Positions 1 through 7,884 are shown, numbered from the stretch's first letter. The stretch: 11,026 nucleotides of DNA from Prevotella sp. UBA746 (GCA_002298545.1 DBKQ01000073.1:1-11026), one strand, 5' to 3'. The notes: generated by a model not told the origin, from the letters alone. Numbers and translations are program-made.

Positions 1-11
1 GTGTTTCGCCT

Positions 12-28
12 AAACGCTGACAGCGTTT
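12..28. repeat. Short perfect inverted repeat in a palindromic intergenic element cut by the window edge
   Basis: The arms AAACGCT (12-18) and AGCGTTT (22-28) are perfect complements around a 3-base loop. The flanks add a partial outer pairing, TTTCG near 4-8 with CGAAA near 40-44. No poly-T run follows in either useful position, so it does not look like a simple terminator of an upstream gene. Its outer sequence (TTTCG on one side, CGACGAAA on the other) loosely resembles the ends of the large palindrome at 10953-11015, so both could belong to a family of dispersed intergenic elements. That link is weak and inferred. Confidence 0.5.
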
Positions 29-98
29 CTATCAAACGACGAAAAAATATGAATTGAAGAGGTCAAAAAGAAATAAATGCTGAAAAAAAAGAATAGAC

Positions 99-129
99 TT
101 GCAGTTACGGACGAAATGATGTAAATTTG
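99..129 (+). promoter_or_regulatory. Bacteroidota-type promoter for the DUF1846 gene
   Basis: TAAATTTG at 122-129 matches the Bacteroidota -7 consensus TAnnTTTG exactly. TTG at 99-101 fits the -33 element, with 20 bases between them. Transcription would start near 135, giving a 5' leader of about 55 bases. A purine-rich AGGA at 181-184 lies five bases before the ATG at 190 and supports that start codon. Confidence 0.7.
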
Positions 130-189
130 CAGAAATAAACAGTTTTATAATATAGCCAAAGGGCAAAACACTTTTACCTAAGGAAAGAA

Positions 190-1653
190 ATGAAAATAGG
201 TTTCGACAACGAAAAATATCAGACGATACAGTCTGAACACATCAAAGAGAGAATATCACAGTTTGACGGAAAACTCTATCTGGAGCTCGGCGGAAAACTC
301 TTCGACGACCACCATGCAAGTCGCGTATTGCCGGGATTCCTGCCCGACAGCAAGTTGCGCATGTTCCAGAAGATTAGCGACAGCATTGAAATTGTTATCG
401 TTATCAGTGCCACAGACATCGAGAAGAACAAGAAGCGCGCCGACCTCGGCATTACTTACGACGAGGATGTGCTCCGCCTAAGAGAGGAATTTCAGGGCAG
501 AGGATTCATGGTCGGCTCGGTGGTCATCACCCACTACAACGGTCAGCCGGCTGCCATCGCCTTCAAACAGCGGTTGGAGCGTCTGGGCATAAAGACATAT
601 TGCCATTATCTCATAGAGGGTTATCCGCACAACGTGCAGCTTATTGCCTCCGACGAGGGATTCGGAAAGAATGACTATGTGGAAACGGAGCGACCGCTGG
701 TTATCGTTACCGCACCGGGACCGGGCAGCGGCAAGATGGCTGTATGCCTGAGCCAGCTATACAACGAGAACAAGCGCGGAGTGAGGGCGGGATATGCCAA
801 GTTCGAGACTTTCCCCGTTTGGAACCTTCCGCTGAAGCATCCTGTAAACATCGCCTACGAGGCGGCTACTGCCGACCTGAACGATGTGAACATGATTGAC
901 CCGTTCCATCTGGAGGCTTACGGCAAGACGGCTATCAACTATAACCGCGACATCGAGATTTTCCCAGTTCTTAACGCCTTGTTCGAGGGCATATACGGTA
1001 CGAACCCTTACAAGTCGCCTACCGACATGGGCGTGAACATGGTGGGCTTCTGCATCAGCGACGACGAGGTTTGCTGCGAGGCATCTAAGGACGAAATCAT
1101 ACGTCGCTACTATGCCGCCACAAACAAGCTCGCACAGGGGGCTTGCAACGACAGCGAGATTAGCAAGATTCAACTGCTCTTCCAGCAGGCTAAGATCAAT
1201 ACGGACTACCGCCGCGTTACAGTTTATGCAAAACAGCGACTCAAGGAAACAGGACATACTTCGGCTTCTATAGAACTGGAAGACGGCACTATCATATCTG
1301 CCAACTCCAGCGAACTGCTCGGCTGTTCGGCTGCCCTGTTGCTCAACGTCACCAAGCATCTTGCCGGCATCGACCATAGCGTGAAACTCATTCCGCAGTC
1401 GATGATCGAACCGATACAGCATACTAAAGTGGAATACTTAGGAAGAAAGAACCCGCGCCTCCACTCGGATGAAGTGCTCGTTGCCCTCTCTGTTCTCTCG
1501 GAACAGGACAACAACTGTCGCCTTGCTTTGGAGCAATTGCCTAAGCTCCGCGGCTGCCAGATGCATGCCACGGTGATTCTGAGCGAGGTGGACCAGAAGA
1601 TTTTCAAGAAACTCGGCGTGCAGCTGACGTGCGAACCGGTGGTGAAGAAGTAA
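190..1653 (+). CDS. DUF1846 (UPF0371) family protein of unknown function
   Basis: This 487-residue protein has the length and sequence character of the DUF1846/UPF0371 family, found in Bacteroidota, Firmicutes and Actinobacteria. Family traits visible here are the N-terminal segment 'KLYLELGGKLFDDHHASRVLPG' (about residues 28-49, shown in part by its LELGGKLFDD core), 'SATDIEKNKKRADLGITY' (73-90) and a glycine-rich loop APGPGSGKM (175-183). The loop resembles a P-loop but does not fit the Walker A spacing GxxxxGK[ST], so nucleotide binding is only possible, not shown. There is no signal peptide or membrane segment, so it should be cytoplasmic. The ATG at 190 has a good AGGA five bases upstream and a clear promoter. 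It appears monocistronic, closed by the terminator at 1672-1728. The biochemical role of the family is unknown to me, and neighbours give no hint because the adjacent gene is convergent. Confidence 0.93.
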   Translation: MKIGFDNEKYQTIQSEHIKERISQFDGKLYLELGGKLFDDHHASRVLPGFLPDSKLRMFQKISDSIEIVIVISATDIEKNKKRADLGITYDEDVLRLREEFQGRGFMVGSVVITHYNGQPAAIAFKQRLERLGIKTYCHYLIEGYPHNVQLIASDEGFGKNDYVETERPLVIVTAPGPGSGKMAVCLSQLYNENKRGVRAGYAKFETFPVWNLPLKHPVNIAYEAATADLNDVNMIDPFHLEAYGKTAINYNRDIEIFPVLNALFEGIYGTNPYKSPTDMGVNMVGFCISDDEVCCEASKDEIIRRYYAATNKLAQGACNDSEISKIQLLFQQAKINTDYRRVTVYAKQRLKETGHTSASIELEDGTIISANSSELLGCSAALLLNVTKHLAGIDHSVKLIPQSMIEPIQHTKVEYLGRKNPRLHSDEVLVALSVLSEQDNNCRLALEQLPKLRGCQMHATVILSEVDQKIFKKLGVQLTCEPVVKK

Positions 1654-1671
1654 TCTTAAACAATACAAAAA

Positions 1672-1728
1672 AAAAAATAAATGGAGGGCAAGGGAATTGT
1701 TATACCCTTTGCCCTCCATTTATTTTTT
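1672..1728. terminator. Bidirectional intrinsic terminator between convergent genes
   Basis: The arms at 1672-1691 and 1709-1728 are perfect 20-base complements (core ATGGAGGGCAA with TTGCCCTCCAT). The stem extends with GGG (1692-1694) pairing CCC (1705-1707) after one bulged base, leaving a loop of about 10 bases. The A-run on the left and T-run on the right give a U-tract in both directions. It therefore serves both the DUF1846 gene and the convergent secreted-protein gene ending at 1742. Confidence 0.92.
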
Positions 1729-1741
1729 ATCATTTATACTC

Positions 1742-4072
1742 TTATTTTATCTTTGCCTCCCACTCTCCTTTTTCGGATGTTATCTTGACAATGGATATTC
1801 CTTTCACGTTTTGCAATGGAATTGAAGCAACGTGACTGGCAGGACGGGCGGAAGTTATCCTACTGCCGGCGGCATCGTAGACTTCAACCGCTGTTATCTT
1901 CTCGCCGCCAACGGTTGCGAGGTTGATGTATTCGGCATTGCGCTCCATGATGATGCCTGGCTTCTTTATTTCTGCCTGGTTGATTGACGTAGGAATCGTC
2001 GTGTCGGTTATGCTGCTCACGTGCCAACCGCCGTTTGGCTTCAAACTTGACATAGATGCAGAACCGAGCATCAGCTTGTTGTCGATTACCTCAAGGTTGC
2101 GCACTCCAAACTGCTCCGGATTGTTGAAGCCATTCTCCGTGATATATTTTGGAGCTTCGTCTTCATCGGTCATACGCAGGAGTTCGAAGCCTTCGTCGCT
2201 GCCTTTAAGACCGGTAAGCAGATTTGCCACAATTGCAAACTCCTTATCTCCGATAAGGTTGGAACCGGCAGCATCGGCAAGGTTCGACAAATCCATCGTT
2301 CCGATATAAAGATTATTGTTATACTCCTGCAAAGCCCAGATGTATATGGTCCAGAGGTTTCCGAAGCCACCGCGTCCCCATTTTGCAGTCAGTCCGTTAG
2401 GTTCCAGTTCCCATTTCGTAATCTTTCCGGCATTGTCGTATACTGGTTTCGGGTTCTCAGTGTCGCCATAGAGCAGCTCGTAGTTGTTGTCTTTGTCGAG
2501 TCGCCAGAATGACGGAGTGCGGTAGTTGCCGAGGATAAAGGCAAGGGCATCGGGCGAGGTGAGCGAACCGTAGGTGCTTTGTGCTCTCGACAGGATATAA
2601 TAGTTAGGACAGAACACTCCCCAATACAGATGGTTGCGCCACTCGTGGAATCCGGCAACAGAGGTCAATGAGCGGCCGAGCGTTATCGTTGGCTCTCCGG
2701 CTTCACTGGTCCACACCGTTGGCCACATCTCACTGTCGATAGAGACCGGAGTGAATCCGCCTTCGGGGAGTTCCGGACTTACATGTACGGCAGAAACCGT
2801 GCCCCACGTACCTATATATATACGGTTGTTGAAATAAGCCAGTTCGGCAGCCTCATTATCCAAGAGTCCCACGATATGGAAGTTCCACGGGTCATTCTTA
2901 TCCCCATACCAACGAAGTAAGGCCCCTATCTTCTTTCCCGTCGTTGGATGAGTGATGCCTACGGTAACATAGAGCACGCCATTAATTACTCGCCAACGTC
3001 TGACATTTACCACCTTGCACCCGTCTACATCATCCATACTGTTGGCACTCAAGATGCGATCGTTGTCGGCATCGTATGCCACGAAAGCCGCCGACACCTT
3101 AGAATCCCAGTCGCTGGCATAAAGACCCGGACCGCCGAAGAATACCACTCCGTTGTGAATGCCACAGGAGCGAAGTCCCTGACAGTTTTTCAGTATCGGA
3201 TATTCATCCATAGAGGGAGTTATGTCGGTAACGATGCCCGACTTCGTGTCGTAGCTGTACATGCGTGGTGGACGGATGTCGGCATATTTGCTGTTGTCGT
3301 CGCCCTCTTTGTATGCTTCCTTGGCATAAGCCGACTGTCCGTATTCACATGCCCAGCACTTGTTTTCATACGGAGTATTGTCGCCAACGCCTGGTTGCAC
3401 GAAATTGCCGTAGCCCTGCATACAGAGGTAATTGTTGTTGGTAGACCAGAAGAGCTTGTCTTTGTATGTTCCCATTCCCCAAACGTAAGAACCGTTGCGT
3501 TTGCCGATTCCTCCGTTCTGTTCCATTTCTTCAAGCTCCTCTTTCGACAGTCCTGCGGGCACATATTTGTTGTTCGGGTCTGCCAAACCATAATAAGCCT
3601 CGTCTACAGGAGCCTGAAATATAGTGTCAACAGCCAATTGATTGTTTAGGTCGAGCTCTGGACTGATACGGTTTTGCATCTGAAACACGTAGAGTGGATA
3701 AACCTTCTTCACGTATTCTATCAGATCCATAAAGTTACCTTCAGTAATACCCAGTTCTTTCAGCAACTGCATAATTTGCTCTATAATCTCAGGATCGAAA
3801 CCGGGCATTCCGCCACCGCCGTTATTCTTTTTATTTATAAGCTGATGGATTTTAGTGAGGGTGTTGCGTCCTTTCTCATTATTCAGTTCTGGACGCAACG
3901 TGGTAACGAAATGCAAGAACTGTCTACAGTCGCTCGTATTGTCGTATTTAGAGACTACAGAGCAGAAGTCTTTCACTTCGTTTTTGTCTGGCATATTGCC
4001 ATTCCCTGCAAATGTCGCAGCCGATGTCATGAGTCCAATAACACTCATAACGATGATTCTGTTGATTTTCAT
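1742..4072 (-). CDS. Secreted protein, probable beta-propeller, with a T9SS-like C-terminal sorting domain
   Basis: This 776-residue protein begins with a typical signal peptide (residues 1-22, likely cleaved after ATFA). A mainly helical N-terminal region (about 25-80) contains Cys37 and Cys49, which could form a disulfide. A Gly/Asn linker follows (NKKNNGGGGMPGF, about 80-93). The long central part (about 190-690) has repeated short strand patterns such as 'VVFFGGPGLYASDWD', 'RIYIGTWGT' and 'NLYIGTMDLSN', suggesting a Kelch-like or other beta-propeller fold. I recognise no enzyme motif. The last 75 or so residues contain 'ITAVEVYDAAGSRI' and 'GISIVKITSE', ending in KIK, the pattern of T9SS type A C-terminal domains, so export across the outer membrane and surface attachment or release are inferred. 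AGGA on the minus strand (4077-4080) lies four bases before the ATG. It is likely transcribed alone, divergently from the TonB locus. Confidence 0.88.
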   Translation of the reverse strand: MKINRIIVMSVIGLMTSAATFAGNGNMPDKNEVKDFCSVVSKYDNTSDCRQFLHFVTTLRPELNNEKGRNTLTKIHQLINKKNNGGGGMPGFDPEIIEQIMQLLKELGITEGNFMDLIEYVKKVYPLYVFQMQNRISPELDLNNQLAVDTIFQAPVDEAYYGLADPNNKYVPAGLSKEELEEMEQNGGIGKRNGSYVWGMGTYKDKLFWSTNNNYLCMQGYGNFVQPGVGDNTPYENKCWACEYGQSAYAKEAYKEGDDNSKYADIRPPRMYSYDTKSGIVTDITPSMDEYPILKNCQGLRSCGIHNGVVFFGGPGLYASDWDSKVSAAFVAYDADNDRILSANSMDDVDGCKVVNVRRWRVINGVLYVTVGITHPTTGKKIGALLRWYGDKNDPWNFHIVGLLDNEAAELAYFNNRIYIGTWGTVSAVHVSPELPEGGFTPVSIDSEMWPTVWTSEAGEPTITLGRSLTSVAGFHEWRNHLYWGVFCPNYYILSRAQSTYGSLTSPDALAFILGNYRTPSFWRLDKDNNYELLYGDTENPKPVYDNAGKITKWELEPNGLTAKWGRGGFGNLWTIYIWALQEYNNNLYIGTMDLSNLADAAGSNLIGDKEFAIVANLLTGLKGSDEGFELLRMTDEDEAPKYITENGFNNPEQFGVRNLEVIDNKLMLGSASMSSLKPNGGWHVSSITDTTIPTSINQAEIKKPGIIMERNAEYINLATVGGEKITAVEVYDAAGSRITSARPASHVASIPLQNVKGISIVKITSEKGEWEAKIK

Positions 4073-4119
4073 GTTTTCCTAACAGTTTAATTAATATGAC
4101 CATTTGTTCCTTAACTCTG

Positions 4120-4127
4120 CAAAGTTA
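4120..4127 (-). promoter_or_regulatory. -7 box for the secreted-protein gene
   Basis: Read on the minus strand the bases are TAACTTTG, an exact match to TAnnTTTG. They lie about 48 bases upstream of the start codon at 4072. I see no TTTG or TTG at the expected -33 distance, since the matching stretch is A/T-only, so this promoter is a partial match. Confidence 0.5.
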
Positions 4128-4284
4128 ATAAAAAAAAGCAAGTTTTTATTTTGTTTGTTGATATTTTTGGTTTTCAAATTTTATCCAAGTCGAAAAAAAA
4201 AGCATAAAAAGTACTTTTTTTATTTCTATATGTATCATTATTGTTATTTCTTCAAAATGAATTGTTACAAATACATTAAATATA

Positions 4285-4314
4285 TTGCAGAATTAAAATA
4301 AAGCAGTATCTTTG
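4285..4314 (+). promoter_or_regulatory. Bacteroidota-type promoter for the TonB receptor locus
   Basis: TATCTTTG at 4307-4314 matches TAnnTTTG exactly, and TTG at 4285-4287 sits 19 bases upstream as the -33 element. The predicted transcription start is about 4319-4322, which leaves a short leader of roughly 30 bases before the ATG at 4349. The promoter abuts the palindrome at 4318-4335. Confidence 0.7.
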
Positions 4315-4317
4315 CAT

Positions 4318-4335
4318 TGTCTTAAAGATAAGACA
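4318..4335. promoter_or_regulatory. Candidate operator: perfect 18-bp palindrome at the predicted transcription start
   Basis: TGTCTTAAAGATAAGACA consists of two perfect 7-base arms around a 4-base centre. It begins four bases after the -7 box and covers the expected start of transcription, a classic place for repressor binding. There is no poly-T tail and the stem is AT-rich, so a terminator is unlikely. It does not match a Fur, Zur or CopY box well enough for me to name the regulator. I found no second copy upstream of the other genes here. Confidence 0.5.
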
Positions 4336-4348
4336 GCAAAAAGATTGT

Positions 4349-4717
4349 ATGATGAACAAGTTTGACATAAGGAGAATGAGGTTTGCACGCTTGCTGCTGC
4401 TGGTATACCTGCCGCTGCTGCTTGCCGTCAGCTTCCACCACCATTCTGGGGCGGAGGGTGCAAACGTTGTTGCCACTTGTCAGGACTGTATTCATCATAT
4501 CCATCACGACGGACACCTGACGGCACAGACCTCGTTCAGTCACGACTGTGTGTTATGCCAGTTGCAGAGTCTGCCGTATGTTACTCCTACTATTATAAGG
4601 ATTGCCGTATTTATGGCAACCGCACACATCGTCTACATGATGTCTTGTCCGTTTGTCAAGACTCATGAGGGCGATATTCTCTCCACACGTGCCCCACCGG
4701 CACTTGCTTCTTTGTAG
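4349..4717 (+). CDS. Small His/Cys-rich membrane protein, DUF2946-like
   Basis: This 122-residue protein has an N-terminal hydrophobic segment (about 14-28) after Arg/Lys residues, either a signal or an anchor. The following loop is packed with possible metal ligands: HHH (30-32), CQDC (44-47), HHIHHDGH (49-56) and HDCVLC (65-70). A second hydrophobic stretch (about 77-100) and a C-terminal 'TRAPPALA' follow. The HDCxxC motif and the RAPP tail recall DUF2946-type small proteins found near metal-related and TonB receptor genes, but I assign this from memory and the match is loose. It is the first gene after the promoter and operator and lies 71 bases before the receptor gene. A role in periplasmic metal binding or sensing is inferred. 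The start at 4349 fits the short leader; Met2 or Met10 are alternatives. Confidence 0.8.
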   Translation: MMNKFDIRRMRFARLLLLVYLPLLLAVSFHHHSGAEGANVVATCQDCIHHIHHDGHLTAQTSFSHDCVLCQLQSLPYVTPTIIRIAVFMATAHIVYMMSCPFVKTHEGDILSTRAPPALASL

Positions 4718-4788
4718 TTTTTTATTTTTAATCGTAGAATTGCCGACGGGCATCAGCGTGAGCCTATGTCTGTTGGTCTGAATGATTT

Positions 4789-6984
4789 ATGATGGAAAAA
4801 AAGAAGATTGCATTTGCTGCGCTTCCTCTTTTCATCAACTTCGGTCATGCTCTTTTGTCTGAAGCAAGAACTGTCATGAAACCGGAAAATCCGGAAAGCC
4901 AGACGGTATCTGCAGACAGCACAAGGCGTGTGGCAAGGGACGGTGGATCCCTACACGAAGTAGTAGTAAGCGGAAGCTCCAACAAAGAAGCACAGATGAA
5001 GTCGTCGCTCAATGTGGTGGCGGCAAGCAAACAGTTTATACAGGAAAACTTCAGCGGTTCGCTGATGCAGACCCTCAGCAAGTTGCCGGGAGTGAAAGCC
5101 ATGAGCGTTGGTTCGGGAGAATCGAAACCCGTTATCCGCGGATTGGGATTCAACCGCGTGCTTGTGGCAGAAAACGGCATAAAGCATGAGGGACAGCAGT
5201 GGGGCGACGACCACGGACTGGAAGTTGACCAATACGCCATTGACCAGGCTGAGGTATTGAAAGGTCCTGCCGCACTAACCTATGGCTCGGATGCCATTGG
5301 TGGTGTAATCAATTTGAGAAGTAATGTCTTGCCAGTGAAGAGTTTCTCCGGTACGGCAAATATCTTCTCACGCAGCAGCAATGAGTCGGTCGGAGCATCG
5401 CTTAGAGTGATGGGAAAGAACGGCAAGTTCTGGTACAAGGCAAATGCCACCGTGGTAGACTATGCCGACAGCAAGGTGCCAGTAGACAGCATCGAGTATT
5501 ACTCCTATTACATCAAACTGAAAGACCGCCGGTTGCGCAACACCGCTGGCAGGGAGATTGACGGGAGCTTGATGCTCGGCTATGCCGCCGGGAGATGGAA
5601 CACTTCGTTCAGAATTGCCGATGTCAATACCAAGGCTGGCTTCTTTGCCAATGCTCATGGTCTGGAGGTGAGGCTCTCGGATATCGACTACGACTGTTCG
5701 CGGCGCGACATTGACCTACCGTATCACACAGTAAACCACTTCTCCGTATCCAACCATACGGACTGGAACTGGACGAATGGTATAGTTGAGGGTAACTTTG
5801 AATACCAGAACAACCGTCAGCGCGAATTGTCTGAACCTGTCTCTCATGGCTATATGCCTATACCCGACGGTACGCTGGAGAGATGTTTCACCAAACAGAC
5901 TCTCTCGGCAAGCATAAAGGCTATGCAAACTCTCGGCAAGCATCAGTTGCAAGCAGGAACAAGCATAGAGTATCAGCACAACCGAAGAGGCGGCTGGGGA
6001 TTCATTTTGCCCGACTTTGAGCAGTTGCAGTTCGGTGCCTTTGCCATAGACAAGTGGCAAGTCAACGACAATCTCAATCTGACGGCTGGCGCAAGATATG
6101 ACCACGGCAGGGTAAGTATCCATAGCTACCGCGACTGGTATAAAACACCTACAGCTACCAATGACTCGGTATATATGGAACGCTCTACAAGCATGCAACG
6201 CACGTTCAACAGCTTCACTTGGTCGGTGGGAATGAACCAGATGATTGGTGATTGGGTGCTAAAGCTTAATATTGGCAAGAGTTTCAGAATGCCTATAGCA
6301 AAGGAATTAGGAATGGATGGCGTGAACTACAATATCTTCAGGTATGAAAAGGGCAATACAACCCTAAAGCCTGAGGAATCATATCAGGCTGATGCCGGAA
6401 TTGTTTATGAACACAACACGGTATCAATGCTGTTCACTCCTTACCTGAACTATTTTCCTAACTATATCTATCTCAATCCTACCCCTGAGTATAGAGAGGG
6501 CTTACAACTCTACTACTATACCCAGACCGAGGTGATGAGATGGGGCTTTGAGGCTACGGCATCGTGGAAACCTCTGAACTGCTTGAAGCTAACAGCCGAG
6601 GGCGAGTATCTGTATGCACGACAGTTGAGCGGCGAGAAGAAAGGCTATGGCCTGCCCTTCTCCACTCCATGGTCGGCACGCGCTGAAGTGCGCTACTTAT
6701 TGCCTGTACATGACCCGGCGAAATCCGGTTTCATTGCTATTGAATGGCAAATGGTAGGAACACAAGACAGAATTGTGCCACCAGAGAAGAAGACCAAAGG
6801 TCATCAGTTGCTTAATGCATCGTTGGGAAAAAAGTTTATGCTTGGCAACAATCGTCTGGAGCTTATTCTCCAAGCCGAGAATCTGTTGGGCAAACGCTAC
6901 TACGACCACACGAGTTATTACAGACTCATAGGGGTGCCGGAGCCGGGAAGAAACTTCTCACTCATGGCAACCTGGAATTTCTAA
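4789..6984 (+). CDS. TonB-dependent outer-membrane receptor, ZnuD-like plug features
   Basis: This 731-residue protein has a signal-like N-terminus (Lys-rich start, hydrophobic to about residue 23), a TonB-box-like LHEVVVSG (55-62), a plug domain (about 70-180) and a 22-strand-type barrel ending in an aromatic residue (ATWNF), as outer-membrane barrels do. Plug hallmarks are 'KPVIRGLGFNRVLV' (113-126), 'DQAEVLKGPAALTYGSDAIGGVINL' (152-176, core VLKGPAALTYG) and a charged segment 'HEGQQWGDDHGLEVDQ' (133-148). The DDH segment before the VLKGP motif resembles ZnuD zinc receptors, so zinc or another metal is the likely substrate, by inference. Unlike the second receptor it lacks a CarboxypepD_reg-like N-terminal domain. 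ATG codons at 4789 and 4792 are equally usable and no Shine-Dalgarno is seen, common in this phylum. It is 30 bases from the next gene and probably co-transcribed. Confidence 0.95.
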   Translation: MMEKKKIAFAALPLFINFGHALLSEARTVMKPENPESQTVSADSTRRVARDGGSLHEVVVSGSSNKEAQMKSSLNVVAASKQFIQENFSGSLMQTLSKLPGVKAMSVGSGESKPVIRGLGFNRVLVAENGIKHEGQQWGDDHGLEVDQYAIDQAEVLKGPAALTYGSDAIGGVINLRSNVLPVKSFSGTANIFSRSSNESVGASLRVMGKNGKFWYKANATVVDYADSKVPVDSIEYYSYYIKLKDRRLRNTAGREIDGSLMLGYAAGRWNTSFRIADVNTKAGFFANAHGLEVRLSDIDYDCSRRDIDLPYHTVNHFSVSNHTDWNWTNGIVEGNFEYQNNRQRELSEPVSHGYMPIPDGTLERCFTKQTLSASIKAMQTLGKHQLQAGTSIEYQHNRRGGWGFILPDFEQLQFGAFAIDKWQVNDNLNLTAGARYDHGRVSIHSYRDWYKTPTATNDSVYMERSTSMQRTFNSFTWSVGMNQMIGDWVLKLNIGKSFRMPIAKELGMDGVNYNIFRYEKGNTTLKPEESYQADAGIVYEHNTVSMLFTPYLNYFPNYIYLNPTPEYREGLQLYYYTQTEVMRWGFEATASWKPLNCLKLTAEGEYLYARQLSGEKKGYGLPFSTPWSARAEVRYLLPVHDPAKSGFIAIEWQMVGTQDRIVPPEKKTKGHQLLNASLGKKFMLGNNRLELILQAENLLGKRYYDHTSYYRLIGVPEPGRNFSLMATWNF

Positions 6985-7014
6985 TTTATCAATAACAAAA
7001 AAAAGAATACAACA

Positions 7015-7779
7015 ATGAAAAAGATATTATTCGTAACAGCCACAGTGCTGTTCAGCATTTTCAGTTTAGTTATGTCATCATGCAGCAACGATGACGATAA
7101 TCCTTCAGCAGCAAAACCTGTTGCAGCTCTTGCCGAAGTGGGCGAAGAGAACTGCAAGGAGGGTATTATAGGCAAGGACTTGCATCTTGAAGGCGACTTG
7201 GTCGCAGAGGGACTTATCGCCCGTATTGACGTTACTATTGCCTCTGCCGACAGCAAGACTGTGGTAGTCAGCAAGTCGTGGACTGACGGCAAGTATATCG
7301 GAGTTAGAAATACTACATTCCACGAGCATCTCGATATACCTGATACTGCAACAGCCGGCGAGTACGAACTTACATTTACCGTTACCGATAAACTCGGACA
7401 GAGCACTACCTTTACATCTGACTTGAAACTGACTTCGCCTGTTGAAGGGGCACCGGAGATTACGTTCAAGGAAGTTGGCGAGGACGATAGCCATAAGGCT
7501 GTAATCGGACAGAAAATGCATCTTGAGGCACAAATTGAGGCTCCACATAAAATAGCAAAGATTGAAGTGGAGTTCCACAACACTGCAGCAAAATATGAGC
7601 ATGTGTTCACTTATACAGATGAAAAGTATCTCGGCATGACTTCTGTGCTTTTCCATGAGCATCCACAGATTCCTGCCGATGCACCAGAGGGTGAATACCA
7701 TATCCACTTCACTGTTACCGATGCCAACGGCAACTCTACTACCGAGGAGGCTGAGGGAATACAAATTTCAAAAGAATAA
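7015..7779 (+). CDS. Surface lipoprotein with two tandem DUF4625-like domains
   Basis: This 254-residue protein has a lipoprotein signal with the lipid cysteine at residue 23 (VMSSC). The next residues, SNDDD, resemble the acidic surface-export signal of Bacteroidota lipoproteins, so it is predicted to face outside. The mature part is an internal duplication: residues about 39-140 and 148-252 align along their length. Shared marks are 'EVGE', 'IIGKDLHLE' against 'VIGQKMHLE', 'KYIG' against 'KYLG', 'FHEH' (102-105 and 213-216), and 'GEYELTFTVTD' against 'GEYHIHFTVTD'. The fold is probably two Ig-like beta-sandwiches. The conserved FHEH histidines could bind metal. It follows the first receptor by 30 bases with no terminator, so it is likely in the same transcript. 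The DUF4625 assignment rests on likeness of these motifs; substrate capture is inferred. Confidence 0.88.
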   Translation: MKKILFVTATVLFSIFSLVMSSCSNDDDNPSAAKPVAALAEVGEENCKEGIIGKDLHLEGDLVAEGLIARIDVTIASADSKTVVVSKSWTDGKYIGVRNTTFHEHLDIPDTATAGEYELTFTVTDKLGQSTTFTSDLKLTSPVEGAPEITFKEVGEDDSHKAVIGQKMHLEAQIEAPHKIAKIEVEFHNTAAKYEHVFTYTDEKYLGMTSVLFHEHPQIPADAPEGEYHIHFTVTDANGNSTTEEAEGIQISKE

Positions 7780-7805
7780 GTTACATTCAGGGTTAATGAA
7801 AAGTA

Positions 7806-7859
7806 GGTTGACGGTGGCGGCATCTTTACAGAGAATGCAGCCCCACCGCAACCGTTTTT
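7806..7859 (+). terminator. Terminator-like hairpin between the two lipoprotein genes
   Basis: GGTTGACGGTGGCGGC (7806-7821) pairs with GCCCCACCGCAACC (7840-7853) over 14 base pairs with two single-base bulges, around an 18-base loop. TTTTT at 7855-7859 follows almost directly. This is the form of an intrinsic terminator for the + strand. Because related genes continue in the same direction with no clear new promoter, it may only attenuate transcription or stabilise the upstream mRNA. Confidence 0.65.
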
Positions 7860-7884
7860 ACTCTGACATCAGATTTTTATCATA

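Larger units (their letters stand above)
4073..4348. other. AT-rich divergent intergenic region
   Basis: This stretch of about 275 bases is strongly AT-rich with long A and T runs (for example around 4131-4137 and 4193-4201). It carries a minus-strand -7 box near its left end, and a full plus-strand promoter with a palindrome near its right end. Nothing else convincing is visible: the only open frame inside (4104-4301, +) is low-complexity Lys/Phe/Tyr-rich translation of A/T tracts. Confidence 0.7.

Noticed and set aside
757..1422. Open frame of 221 codons on the minus strand inside the DUF1846 gene
   Set aside because: It mirrors the codon pattern of the convincing + strand gene, has no promoter or ribosome site, and its translation has no recognisable domain or signal.
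2948..3649. Open frame of 233 codons on the plus strand inside the secreted-protein gene
   Set aside because: It lies wholly within a well-supported minus-strand gene and its translation has no domain character; it is a codon-bias shadow.
4104..4301. Open frame of 65 codons on the plus strand in the divergent region
   Set aside because: The translation is low-complexity Lys, Phe and Tyr from A/T tracts, and it overlaps the promoter elements of both neighbours.
4689..4730. Short hairpin GTGCC/GGCAC followed by a T-run near the end of the small His/Cys gene
   Set aside because: The stem is only five base pairs and the T-run begins more than ten bases later, so a terminator is not supported; the stem bases also encode the RAPP tail.
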